DNA of 64,000 nucleotides from Aquabacterium sp. CECT 9606 (GTDB lineage Bacteria > Pseudomonadota > Gammaproteobacteria > Burkholderiales > Burkholderiaceae_C): NCBI RefSeq assembly GCF_918741295.1, contig NZ_CAKKNB010000001.1, positions 1,364,001 to 1,428,000 of the forward strand, given 5' to 3'. Numbering within the stretch: position 1 is the first letter of the stretch; every line of letters starts with the position of its first letter. Under the pieces are notes generated by a model, which saw only the letters and a list, made by a program, of their open reading frames with translations, was not told the DNA's origin and did no database searches. A program made the position numbers and the translations under genes. This document shows positions 37,926 to 46,498 of the stretch, one piece after another.

Positions 37926-38681
37926 GTGACTGCAGCCAAACGCCCACGCTTGGAGAAGCGCAAGCAGGCCACCCGCCTGCGACTGATGGAGTCGGCCTAC
38001 GCCTTGATGGCCACGAAGGGGTTGCCCGATGTGTCGATTCAAGAGATCACGTCGGCAGCCGATGTGGGCTTCGGCACCTTCTACACTTACTTCGCATCGA
38101 AGGAGTCGATCTACGACGCCTTGGTCGAAGAGGTGCTGGCGTCTTCCGGCAGCGTCGTCGACGCCGCCACCCGTCATCTGACCGATCCCGCCGAACGTTT
38201 GAGCGCGGGCATCCAATACACGCTGCTTCAGGCGCGCGCGGATGTGCTGTGGGGCAAGTTCCTGTCCACCTCCCTCATGAGTCCGGCATCGGCGGCCCGT
38301 GGTCTGGGCAAGTTCTTCTTGCGCGACGTGCTGGAGGGGCTGGCCAGCAAGCGCTTTGAGGTGGAAGACGTTCCGATGAGCGTCGTGGCCATCGCTGGAA
38401 CGCTTGACGCGATGCTCCGCATGGAGAGCGATGTGTTGGCAACGGTCCTGGGCAATCTCGGCTTGCAGCAGGGGAGTGATGCCGCCAAGGGGCATGGTGA
38501 TTTGGACATGACGAAGCGTTCGGCCGCGCTGGTGCTGCGCATCCTGGGCGTCCCGGCCAAGGAGTCGCTGCAGTTGGCCCGCAAGCCCCTGCCACCCATC
38601 CCTGGCTTCGCGCGCTTCTTTGTTGACCGGGAGTCCGGGCAGACACCAAGCGACGCGGCTCCAAGTCCGCCTGGCCTCTGA
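37926..38681 (+). CDS. TetR-family regulator
   Basis: 251 residues from GTG 37926, with GGAGGA upstream. Helix-turn-helix: LMESAYALMATKGLPDVSIQEITSAADVGFGTFYTYFASKE, a very typical TetR pattern. Longer than the 200-residue average by a C-terminal Pro-rich tail. It is divergent from the NmrA-like/SDR operon and close to a strong operator that also appears before the ring-attack operon at 49 kb, making it the likely regulator of the whole cluster. Confidence 0.92.
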   Translation: MTAAKRPRLEKRKQATRLRLMESAYALMATKGLPDVSIQEITSAADVGFGTFYTYFASKESIYDALVEEVLASSGSVVDAATRHLTDPAERLSAGIQYTLLQARADVLWGKFLSTSLMSPASAARGLGKFFLRDVLEGLASKRFEVEDVPMSVVAIAGTLDAMLRMESDVLATVLGNLGLQQGSDAAKGHGDLDMTKRSAALVLRILGVPAKESLQLARKPLPPIPGFARFFVDRESGQTPSDAAPSPPGL

Positions 38682-38738
38682 TCGGGCACTCGGGTGTTCT
38701 GTGCCCTAGGCTGACCACCGTCGCGCCGATTGGCTGAC

Positions 38739-39209
38739 TCACGTTGGCAACTGCTCGTGGCGGAAAATGAATCCATCCAGTCGCGCCTTGAGCGCAGTCA
38801 CATCGCCCCTGGCCTGCCAACGCAAGACCAAGCCCAGCTTGGCATCCTGGCTGGCCTTGGCGCTCACCACTTGCACACCGAGGGCGCTCGCCTCGTCCAT
38901 GAAAACGGACTCCACCTCGCGCTGGATCAGCGTGGGCTTGAAGATCTTGCCGATCACCGTGGTGGGCAGGACATCGACGACGCGAACCAGCTTGGGGTGC
39001 GCTGCACGCTCTGCGATGGTTGACTTGGCATGCGTCATCAATTCATCGACCGTGGCCTGACTGCCCGGGCGTAACTGCACGTAGACCATGGGCACTTCGG
39101 ACAACAAAGCGTAGGTGCTGTGCTGTCCGGCCATGAGGTCGGGCATGCTCGACTCCAGGGCTTCGATGTCCTGAAGGCCGCGAATGGGCTTGGTGGCAGA
39201 TGCAGTCAT
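38739..39209 (-). pseudogene. Relic of acyl-CoA synthetase, C-terminal AMP-binding_C part only
   Basis: 156 residues with a good ATG at 39209, but only the C-terminal domain of an AMP-forming acyl-CoA synthetase can be recognised: VPMVYVQLRPGSQATVDELMTHA, then LPTTVIGKIFKPTLIQRE (the A10 lysine motif). The preceding 35 residues do not match the family and the adenylation core (about 400 residues) is missing. It probably stems from a deletion that removed most of the gene; a functional short protein is less likely. It lies leftward behind the dihydrolipoyl dehydrogenase gene. Confidence 0.6.
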
Positions 39210-39312
39210 GCGGAAAATTCCGGGCTGGGTGAGTCAAGAGGCCAGAGAGCGGTATTGGGTTCAGACCAAGAGGTGTGGCAGGTCCATCCCTCTGGGGCAT
39301 CCACATGACCGC

Positions 39313-40815
39313 TTACCTCCTAGAGACTCCCGTGGGTGGCAAATCCGTGCACTTGCCTTGCGCGGCTTCGGCGCCAAGGCCAATGCTTTCGCCGAGCGTG
39401 GGATGAGGATGAATCGTTTTGCCGATGTCGACGGCATCGGCCCCCATCTCGATGGCCAAGGCCACTTCGCCGATGAGGTCGCCTGCGTGCTGGCCCACGA
39501 TGCCACTGCCCAGGATGCGGCCGCAGTTGCCATCTGGCGCGACTTCAAAGAGCAGTTTGGTGAACCCCTCATCGCGCCCATTGGCGATCGCGCGGCCTGA
39601 TGCAGACCAAGGAAACACCCCCTTCTTCACGGCCATGCCCTGCGATCGTGCTTGCGCTTCGGTGATGCCAACCCAGGCGATTTCCGGATCGGTGTAGGCC
39701 ACGCTGGGGATGACCCGGGCATCGAAGCGGGATCGGGCAAGGTGGGCCACATCGAGCAGTTCGCCCGCGATGACCTCGGCGGCCACATGCCCCTCGTGCA
39801 CGGCCTTGTGCGCGAGCATGGGTTGCCCCACCACATCGCCAATGGCAAAGAGGTGGGCAGCTTGGGTGCGAAGCTGGGCGTCCACCGGGATGAAGCCCCG
39901 TTCATCGGGCGTCAGCCCACACCGGTCCAGGCCCAGGCCGCTTGTGTTGGGTGTGCGGCCCACGGCGCACAGCACCAGGTCATACAGTTGCTCTGACAGC
40001 GCGCCATCGCTGGCCGCCAACGTGACCAGAATCCCCTGGTCCGTGGCCTGTGCGCCGACCGTCCGGGTGCTCACCTTGATGTGCTCAAACCTGGGGGCAT
40101 TCATCTTCTGCCAAACCCCCACCAGATCCCGGTCGGCGCCGGGCATGAGCCCGTCGGAGGCCTCCACCACGTCGATGCGTGCGCCCAGGCTGGCGTACAC
40201 CGTGGCCATCTCCAGGCCGATGATGCCCCCGCCAATGACCAGCATGCGCTGGGGCACAAAGGGCAGCTTGAGGGCACCGGTCGAGTCCACGATGCGTTCA
40301 TCCACCGGCAGGAAGGGCAGCCTGACGGCTTGGGAGCCAGCAGCCACGATGGCGTACTTGAACCGCAACACCTGGCTGCGGCCTGTCCGCTCTTGCCCAT
40401 CGCCGGTGGTTTCGTTGATCCTGAGGTGGAAGGGGTCCAGAAACTCGCCCACGCCCCGCAAGGATTGGACTTTGCGGGCCTGTGCCATCTTGCTCAAGCC
40501 ACCGGTCAGCTTGCCCACGACCTGGGTTTTGTGCTGCCTCAGCGCATCCAGGTCGATCGTGGGTGCGCCGTAGGCGATGCCCGCGCGGGCCAGGTGCTTC
40601 ACCTCGCCCATGACGGACGCGACGTGCAGCAGCGCCTTCGATGGGATGCAGCCGACGTATAGGCACACGCCGCCCAAGGTGCCAAAGCGCTCGATGATCG
40701 CGACCTTGAGCCCCAGGTCGGCCGCCCTGAACGCAGCTGAGTAGCCACCCGGGCCGCCGCCGAGCACGGCCACATCGCAGGACAAGTCAACCGGGCCTTC
40801 GTATCGGCTCTCCAT
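39313..40815 (-). CDS. lpdA: Dihydrolipoyl dehydrogenase (E3)
   Basis: 500 residues from ATG 40815. It reoxidises the lipoyl groups of pyruvate dehydrogenase with NAD. Motifs: VLGGGPGGYSAA (FAD), GGVCLYVGCIPSKAL with the redox disulfide (Tyr in place of the usual Asn), LVIGGGIIGLE (NAD), FAIGDVVGQPMLAHKA and IHPHPTLGES near the end with the active-site His. It lacks the N-terminal lipoyl domain often present in betaproteobacterial PDH-linked E3. It is 11 bp behind aceF. Confidence 0.94.
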   Translation of the reverse strand: MESRYEGPVDLSCDVAVLGGGPGGYSAAFRAADLGLKVAIIERFGTLGGVCLYVGCIPSKALLHVASVMGEVKHLARAGIAYGAPTIDLDALRQHKTQVVGKLTGGLSKMAQARKVQSLRGVGEFLDPFHLRINETTGDGQERTGRSQVLRFKYAIVAAGSQAVRLPFLPVDERIVDSTGALKLPFVPQRMLVIGGGIIGLEMATVYASLGARIDVVEASDGLMPGADRDLVGVWQKMNAPRFEHIKVSTRTVGAQATDQGILVTLAASDGALSEQLYDLVLCAVGRTPNTSGLGLDRCGLTPDERGFIPVDAQLRTQAAHLFAIGDVVGQPMLAHKAVHEGHVAAEVIAGELLDVAHLARSRFDARVIPSVAYTDPEIAWVGITEAQARSQGMAVKKGVFPWSASGRAIANGRDEGFTKLLFEVAPDGNCGRILGSGIVGQHAGDLIGEVALAIEMGADAVDIGKTIHPHPTLGESIGLGAEAAQGKCTDLPPTGVSRR

Positions 40816-40826
40816 GTAGCCCCCGC

Positions 40827-42137
40827 TCACAATGCGATGCGGCGGAAGTCCGCCAACAAGGCTGCGAAGTGCGCGTTGAAGCGACCAGCCGCCGCGCCAT
40901 CGATCACGCGGTGATCCCACGACAAGGACAGCGGCAACATCAACCTGGGCAAGAACTGCGTGCCATCCCACACCGGCTTCATCTGGCTGCGGCACACACC
41001 CATGATGGCCACCTCCGGCGCATTGATGATGGGCGTGAAGCCCGTGCCACCGATGCCACCCAGCGAGCTGATGCTGAAGCAGCCGCCGCTCATGTCCGCT
41101 GGCGCCAACTTGCCTTCGCGTGCCTTGGCCGCCAGCTCGCCCATTTCGCGGCTGATCTCCAAGATGCCCTTCTTGTCGACGTCCTTGATCACCGGCACCA
41201 CCAGGCCGTTGGGTGTGTCGGCCGCGAAGCCGATGTGGATGTAGTGCTTGAGGATCAGCTGTTCGCCATCCAGGCTGGCGTTGAACTCGGGGAAGCGCTT
41301 CAAGGCCGCTGCTGCAGCCTTGATCAGGAAGGCCAGCAACGTGACCTTGAGGCCCGAGGCGCTGTGCTCCTTGTTGAGTTGCACACGCAGGGCTTCCAGC
41401 TCGGTGATGTCGGCTTCCTCATGGTTGGTGACATGGGGAATCAGCACCCAGTTGCGATGCAGGTTGGCGCCAGAGATTTTTTTGATGCGAGAGCGTGCCT
41501 TGCGTTCGATCGGGCCGAACTTTTCGAAGTCGATCTGGGGCCAGGGCAAGAGCCCAGCCAAGGGGCCCGGGTTGCCCGCAGCGCCCATGCTTGGATGGGC
41601 GCGTTGCGCGCTGGTCAGGGTCTCGCCAGCCATGACTTGTTTGACAAAGCCGATGACGTCTTCACGGGTGATCCGCCCTTTGAGGCCCGTGCCGCGCACA
41701 TCGGCCAGGCCGACGTTCAGCTCTCGGGCCAGTTGACGGATGGAGGGGGAAGCGTGGGGCCGATGTTGAGCGTCTGTGCCTTGAACAGACGCTGCGCTGG
41801 GCTTCTCCTCTTGCGCAGGGGGAGGCAAGGCGCTGGCCGCTTGCTCGGCGACCACCACGGGTGGAATGGATGCGGGGGGGGCCGATGGCGCCTCGGCCTG
41901 AAGCTCCACCACCGCGATGAGGGAATCCTTGGAGACCTTGTCGCCCAGTTTGACGAGCAGCTGCTTGAGCACCCCGCCGTGCGAGGCCGGGATCTCCATG
42001 GCCGCCTTGTCGCTCTCGACCGTGAGCAGGCTCTGATCCTTTTGGATGCGGTCCCCGGGCTTGACCAGCAGTTCAATGACGCTGACGTCGCGGTAGTCCC
42101 CAATGTCGGGGACCTGCAGTTCGATGGTTTCAGTCAT
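40827..42137 (-). CDS. aceF: Dihydrolipoyl acetyltransferase (E2) of pyruvate dehydrogenase
   Basis: 436 residues from ATG 42137 (a GTG at 42176 would overlap aceE). One lipoyl domain (residues 3-75, lipoyl lysine in ESDKAAMEIPA), a Pro/Ala-rich hinge, the peripheral-subunit binding domain (SPSIRQLARELNVGLADVRGTG) and the catalytic domain ending LSLSWDHRVIDGAAAGRF with the active His-Asp. Many relatives carry two or three lipoyl domains. It forms with aceE and lpdA a leftward operon, opposite an Lrp-family gene. Confidence 0.95.
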   Translation of the reverse strand: MTETIELQVPDIGDYRDVSVIELLVKPGDRIQKDQSLLTVESDKAAMEIPASHGGVLKQLLVKLGDKVSKDSLIAVVELQAEAPSAPPASIPPVVVAEQAASALPPPAQEEKPSAASVQGTDAQHRPHASPSIRQLARELNVGLADVRGTGLKGRITREDVIGFVKQVMAGETLTSAQRAHPSMGAAGNPGPLAGLLPWPQIDFEKFGPIERKARSRIKKISGANLHRNWVLIPHVTNHEEADITELEALRVQLNKEHSASGLKVTLLAFLIKAAAAALKRFPEFNASLDGEQLILKHYIHIGFAADTPNGLVVPVIKDVDKKGILEISREMGELAAKAREGKLAPADMSGGCFSISSLGGIGGTGFTPIINAPEVAIMGVCRSQMKPVWDGTQFLPRLMLPLSLSWDHRVIDGAAAGRFNAHFAALLADFRRIAL

Positions 42138-42163
42138 GGCTTTTTGTGGAGATGGCGTATCGG

Positions 42164-44863
42164 TCAGCACGACCACGACGAAGGACGTGAGGCGTCGATC
42201 TGGTAGCGCGCGATGGCTTGCGCGCAGACGGACGCATCCAGCGCACCTTGTTGGCGAAGCGCCGTCAGCGCGGCCAGCACCACCTGATGCCGGTCCACCT
42301 CGAAGAACTGCCGCAAGGCCGCACGCGTGTCGCTGCGCCCGAATCCATCGGTGCCCAAGGCCACGACGGGAGCGTCAACGTGTGGGGCGATCAGCTCCGG
42401 CCAGGCGCGAACGTAGTCCGTGGCCGCCACGACCGGCGCACTGCCACCAAGGCAGGCCGCCACATGGCTTGCGCGCGGTGCGTCGCCTGGATTGAGTCGG
42501 TTCCAGCGCTCCACTTCCCGGGCATCGCGGGCCAGTTCGCTGAAGCTGGTGGCGCTCCAGATTTCCGAGTCGATTTGCCAGTCCTGGGTCAGCAGTTCGG
42601 CCGCTTCGATCACCTCGCGCAAGATGGTGCCGGAGCCGACCAAGCGAACCACCGGGCGGCCCGTGCCCACCTTGTGCGCACTGAACTTGTACATCCCCTT
42701 GATCACATCACCCTCCGCCGCCTTGGGCAGCGTGGGCTGGCTGTAGTTCTCGTTCATCACGGTGATGTAGTAGAAAACATCACGCTGTTGTTCCAGCATC
42801 TCGCGCATGCCGTGGTCCAGGATGACCGCCAGCTCGCCCGCGAAGCAAGGGTCATAGGCCCGGCAGTTGGGCACCATGGCGGCCTGCACCAGGCTGCTGC
42901 CATCCTGGTGCTGCAGCCCTTCACCGCCCAGCGTGGTGCGGCCCGCCGTGGCGCCGATCAGGAAGCCGCGCGAACGTTGGTCCGCCGCCGCCCAGACCAG
43001 GTCGCCGACACGCTGGAAGCCGAACATCGAGTAGTAGATGTAGAAGGGCAGCATGGGCTGGCCGTGCACCGAATAGCTGGTCGCGGCAGCAGTCCAGCTG
43101 CTCAGGGCGCCGGCCTCGTTGATGCCTTCTTCGAGGATCTGGCCGTTGGTGGCCTCGCGGTAGCTCATCAGCGAGCCGATGTCTTCGGGCTCGTAGTTCT
43201 GGCCATTGCAGGAGTAGATGCCCACCTGTTTGAAGAGGTTGGCCATGCCGAAGGTGCGCGCCTCGTCCGCGACGATGGGCACGATGCGCGGCCCGAGCTC
43301 CTTGTCCTTGAGCAGGTTGCCGAGCATGCGCACGAAGGCCATCGTGGTGCTCATGTCTTTGCCGTCGGCTTGAACCGCAAAATCGCCGTACTGGCTCAAG
43401 GGCGGCGTGGCGATCACGGGCGCGTGCACATGGCGCTGGGGCATGTGGCCCCCAAGGGCTTGCCGGCGCGCATGCAGGTAGCGCATCTCGGGGCTGTCTT
43501 CGGCGGGTTTGTAGAACGCGATGTTGGCGGCCTGCTCGTCGCTCAATGGCAAGTTGAAGCGGTTGCGGAACGCGATGAGGTCTTGTGTCTCCAGCTTCTT
43601 TTGCTGGTGCGTGGTCATGCGGCCCTGGCCGGCATCGCCCATGCCGTAGCCCTTCTTGGTCTGCGCGAGCACCACGCAGGGCCGCCCCGTGGTTTGCATG
43701 GCGGCTTGGAAGGCCGCGTGGATCTTGATCAGGTCGTGCCCACCGCGCTTGAGGCGGTCAATCTGCTCATCCGTCAAGCCCTGGGCCAAGGCCGCAAGCT
43801 GCGGGTTCTGGCCGAAGAAGTGTTCGCGGTTGTAGCGGCCGTCCTTGGCGGCAAAGGTCTGGAACTGCCCATCAACGGTCTGCGCAAAGGCCTTGGCCAA
43901 GGCGCCTTCCTTGTCGCGTGCGAACAGGCCATCCCAATCCGAGCCCCACACCAGCTTGATGACGCGCCAGCCCGCGCCTTCAAAGAGCGCCTCCAGCTCA
44001 TCGATGATGCGGCCATTGCCCCGCACGGGGCCGTCGAGGCGCTGCAGGTTGCAATTGACCACCCAGATCAGGTTGTCGAGCTTTTCGCGGGCGGCCAGGG
44101 TCAGCGCGCTCATGCTTTCTGGCTCGTCCATCTCGCCGTCGCCAAAGACGCCCCAGACTTTGCGTTGGCTGCTTTGCATCAGGCCGCGGTGCGCGAGGTA
44201 GCGCATGAACCGGGCCTGGTAAATGGCGCTGATCGGCCCCAGGCCCATCGAGCCTGTCGGGAACTGCCAGAACGCGGGCATCAACCAGGGGTGGGGGTAG
44301 CTGCACAGGCCTTGCACGCCTTGGGCCGCTGCGGTTATCTCTTGGCGGTAGTGGGCCAGAGAAGCTTCGTCCAGGCGCCCTTCCAGAAACGCCCGCGCAT
44401 AGATGCCGGGTGCGGAGTGGGGTTGGTAGAAGACCAGGTCGCCCGTGCCGGGCTGCTCGTTGGCACGGAAGAAGTGGTTGAAGCCCACCTCGAACAGGTC
44501 AGCCGCGCTGGCATAGCTGGCGATGTGTCCGCCCAGTTCGCCATAGGCCTTGTTGGCCCGGACCACCATGGCCAGTGCGTTCCACCGCATCAGCGATGCC
44601 AGGCGCTCTTCGATGGCGAGGTCGCCCGGGAAGCTCGGCTGCTTGTCCACCGTGATGGTGTTGACGTAGGGCGTGCCGCGCACGGGCTGCCAGCCGATGG
44701 CCGGCTCACGCGCCTGAAGGGTCAGTTGATCCAGGATGGCGCGCACGCGCTCGGGGCCGCCATGCGCAAGCAGCGACTGCAGTGCAGCCAGCCATTCTTC
44801 GGTTTCAACGGGGTCGATGTCCACGGCTTGTGAACATGCTTTCTGGTCGGACAGGTTGCTCAT
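42164..44863 (-). CDS. aceE: Pyruvate dehydrogenase E1 (homodimeric type)
   Basis: 899 residues from ATG 44863, AGGAGA 6 nt upstream. It decarboxylates pyruvate with thiamine diphosphate and acetylates E2. Recognisable blocks: SYASAADLFEVGFNHFFRAN, the TPP motif GDGEMDEPESM with NLIWVVNCNLQRLDGPVRGN, and the C-terminal TTLGGEGLQHQDG. Length and blocks match E. coli AceE. An E1 of this type within a catabolic cluster may be a second, dedicated copy (inference: the main PDH is not visible here). Confidence 0.96.
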   Translation of the reverse strand: MSNLSDQKACSQAVDIDPVETEEWLAALQSLLAHGGPERVRAILDQLTLQAREPAIGWQPVRGTPYVNTITVDKQPSFPGDLAIEERLASLMRWNALAMVVRANKAYGELGGHIASYASAADLFEVGFNHFFRANEQPGTGDLVFYQPHSAPGIYARAFLEGRLDEASLAHYRQEITAAAQGVQGLCSYPHPWLMPAFWQFPTGSMGLGPISAIYQARFMRYLAHRGLMQSSQRKVWGVFGDGEMDEPESMSALTLAAREKLDNLIWVVNCNLQRLDGPVRGNGRIIDELEALFEGAGWRVIKLVWGSDWDGLFARDKEGALAKAFAQTVDGQFQTFAAKDGRYNREHFFGQNPQLAALAQGLTDEQIDRLKRGGHDLIKIHAAFQAAMQTTGRPCVVLAQTKKGYGMGDAGQGRMTTHQQKKLETQDLIAFRNRFNLPLSDEQAANIAFYKPAEDSPEMRYLHARRQALGGHMPQRHVHAPVIATPPLSQYGDFAVQADGKDMSTTMAFVRMLGNLLKDKELGPRIVPIVADEARTFGMANLFKQVGIYSCNGQNYEPEDIGSLMSYREATNGQILEEGINEAGALSSWTAAATSYSVHGQPMLPFYIYYSMFGFQRVGDLVWAAADQRSRGFLIGATAGRTTLGGEGLQHQDGSSLVQAAMVPNCRAYDPCFAGELAVILDHGMREMLEQQRDVFYYITVMNENYSQPTLPKAAEGDVIKGMYKFSAHKVGTGRPVVRLVGSGTILREVIEAAELLTQDWQIDSEIWSATSFSELARDAREVERWNRLNPGDAPRASHVAACLGGSAPVVAATDYVRAWPELIAPHVDAPVVALGTDGFGRSDTRAALRQFFEVDRHQVVLAALTALRQQGALDASVCAQAIARYQIDASRPSSWSC

Positions 44864-44944
44864 GGGTGTCTCCTCTTGAGCTAGAGACTGTAGAAAAAAG
44901 GGCAAAACAGATGGTGCTGAATTGCTTGACAAACACCCGAAATG

Positions 44945-44961
44945 GCAGCACAAAATGCTGC
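44945..44961. promoter_or_regulatory. Palindrome between aceE and Lrp-type gene
   Basis: GCAGCA-CAAAA-TGCTGC in the AT-rich 127-bp gap between divergent aceE and the Lrp/AsnC-type gene; a likely Lrp-type operator. A TTGACA hexamer lies at 44928-44933. Confidence 0.6.
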
Positions 44962-44990
44962 AAATAAATCATCTTTAAGCAGAAATAAAC

Positions 44991-45452
44991 ATGGATGCCG
45001 TCGATCTCAGAATATTGAGCGAGCTTCAACAGGACAGCAGCCTGTCCAACGTCGAGTTGGCTCGTCGCGTCCACTTGTCGCCGTCACCCTGCCTCGCGCG
45101 CGTGAAAGCCATGGAGGCCTCGGGGCTGATCCGGCACTACGTCGCCTTGCTCGACCCGCAGGCGCTGGGCCTGCACCTCAACGTGTTCATCTCGATCAGC
45201 CTCAAGCAGCAGACACGCGCCGCGCTGGAGCGGTTCGAGCGCGAGATCTGCCTGCGTGAAGAGGTCATGGAGTGCTACCTCATGACCGGCGATGAGGACT
45301 ACCTGCTCCGCGTCGCGGTGCCCGACATGCCGACGCTGGAGCGCTTCATCATCGAGCAGCTGTCGCCCATGCCCCAGATCGAAAAGATCCGTTCAAGCTT
45401 CGCGCTCAAGCAGGTGCGCTACAAGACGGCGCTGCCTCTGCCTCATGCTTGA
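44991..45452 (+). CDS. Lrp/AsnC-family regulator
   Basis: 153 residues. N-terminal helix-turn-helix ([43 protein letters not shown]) and C-terminal RAM ligand domain ([29 protein letters not shown]). Divergent from the aceE operon with a palindrome between, it probably controls pyruvate dehydrogenase genes in response to a metabolite. The stop overlaps the converging FAH-family gene by 10 bp. Confidence 0.93.
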   Translation: MDAVDLRILSELQQDSSLSNVELARRVHLSPSPCLARVKAMEASGLIRHYVALLDPQALGLHLNVFISISLKQQTRAALERFEREICLREEVMECYLMTGDEDYLLRVAVPDMPTLERFIIEQLSPMPQIEKIRSSFALKQVRYKTALPLPHA

Positions 45453-46417
45453 GCGACGACCCGGGTTCTTTGGGTGCCCAGGTCCAGCGCGCCATCTTTG
45501 GTGCGGATGGACAGGGTCATGAGGTCGTTGGGCTGCAGGTAGTCGGGGTTCTTCACGCCACCCTTGATGAAGATGCGCCACTTCTGCGCGTCGCTCAGCA
45601 GCACCTTGGCCGCCAGCATCGCCAGTTTGCCGGGCGATTGCGCCGCACAACCCGCAGGCGTGCCCGTGGCGATCAGGTCACCCGCATACAGGTTCTGCAG
45701 GCCTGACAGCTCAGTGAGCGTGGTGTGGGGCTTGTTGACCATACTGCCGCACACATCCTGCTGCCTGACCTGGCCATTGACTTCCAGCGTCATCTGCAAG
45801 GCGGAGACCTGCCGCCATTCCGCCGGTTCAAGCAGCAGCAGGTAAGGGCCAACGGGGCCAAAGGTACGGTAGCTCTTGCCCTTGTAGAACTGCCCTTGCG
45901 GCAGTTGCACATCGCGCGCCGACACATCGTTCACGATGGTGACGCCCGCCAGGTAGTCATGCAGCTTGTCGGCCGGCACGTTCTCCTCGCTCAGCAGGTC
46001 ACGCTTCAAGACCAGGCCCAGCTCGATCTCGTAGTCCAGCAGCTTCACATGGCGCGGCCGGATCACGTCATCGAACGGGCCCGAAATGCATGAGGAGGCC
46101 TTGGTGAAGATGCAGTTGAAGGGCAGGTTGTCGGGGTCCAGGCCCGATTCGCGGATGTGGCTCGGGTAGTTGATGCCTTGGCACACGAACTGCTGATTGG
46201 TCGTCACCGGCGAGAGCACGGTCAGGCCCGACAGCGCCAGGGTGGCCTCACGCTCGGTGGCGGCCCTGGCCGCTTGCAGGCCGTGCTGGACGAAATCGCC
46301 TGTCGTCGCAAAGGAACCGGCCAGGGGCGCGACCTTGTCGCCAAAGACGACGCCCCATTGAGGCTGGTGTGATGCCTGGCTGCCAGAGAGTTGGTATCTG
46401 ATGACTTGTACGGCCAT
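45443..46417 (-). CDS. Fumarylacetoacetate-hydrolase-family enzyme
   Basis: 324 residues. FAH catalytic domain: [15 protein letters not shown] (metal Asp/Glu residues), [28 protein letters not shown] and [14 protein letters not shown]. Family members hydrolyse or decarboxylate C-C bonds of ring-fission products. As last gene of the leftward operon with a dioxygenase and an FAD monooxygenase, it should cleave or isomerise the ring-fission product. Substrate not known. Confidence 0.9.
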   Translation of the reverse strand: MAVQVIRYQLSGSQASHQPQWGVVFGDKVAPLAGSFATTGDFVQHGLQAARAATEREATLALSGLTVLSPVTTNQQFVCQGINYPSHIRESGLDPDNLPFNCIFTKASSCISGPFDDVIRPRHVKLLDYEIELGLVLKRDLLSEENVPADKLHDYLAGVTIVNDVSARDVQLPQGQFYKGKSYRTFGPVGPYLLLLEPAEWRQVSALQMTLEVNGQVRQQDVCGSMVNKPHTTLTELSGLQNLYAGDLIATGTPAGCAAQSPGKLAMLAAKVLLSDAQKWRIFIKGGVKNPDYLQPNDLMTLSIRTKDGALDLGTQRTRVVAQA

Positions 46418-46498
46418 GGTGGAGAAGACTCTTGAAGTGACCGGGAAGGCGCGCCTGCCCGAATGGGCAAACGCGACGAGGGGCGCACGGGGGCGCGT

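Noticed and set aside
42218-44833. 871-residue open frame on the plus strand
   Set aside because: Antisense shadow of aceE; composition typical of shadow frames.
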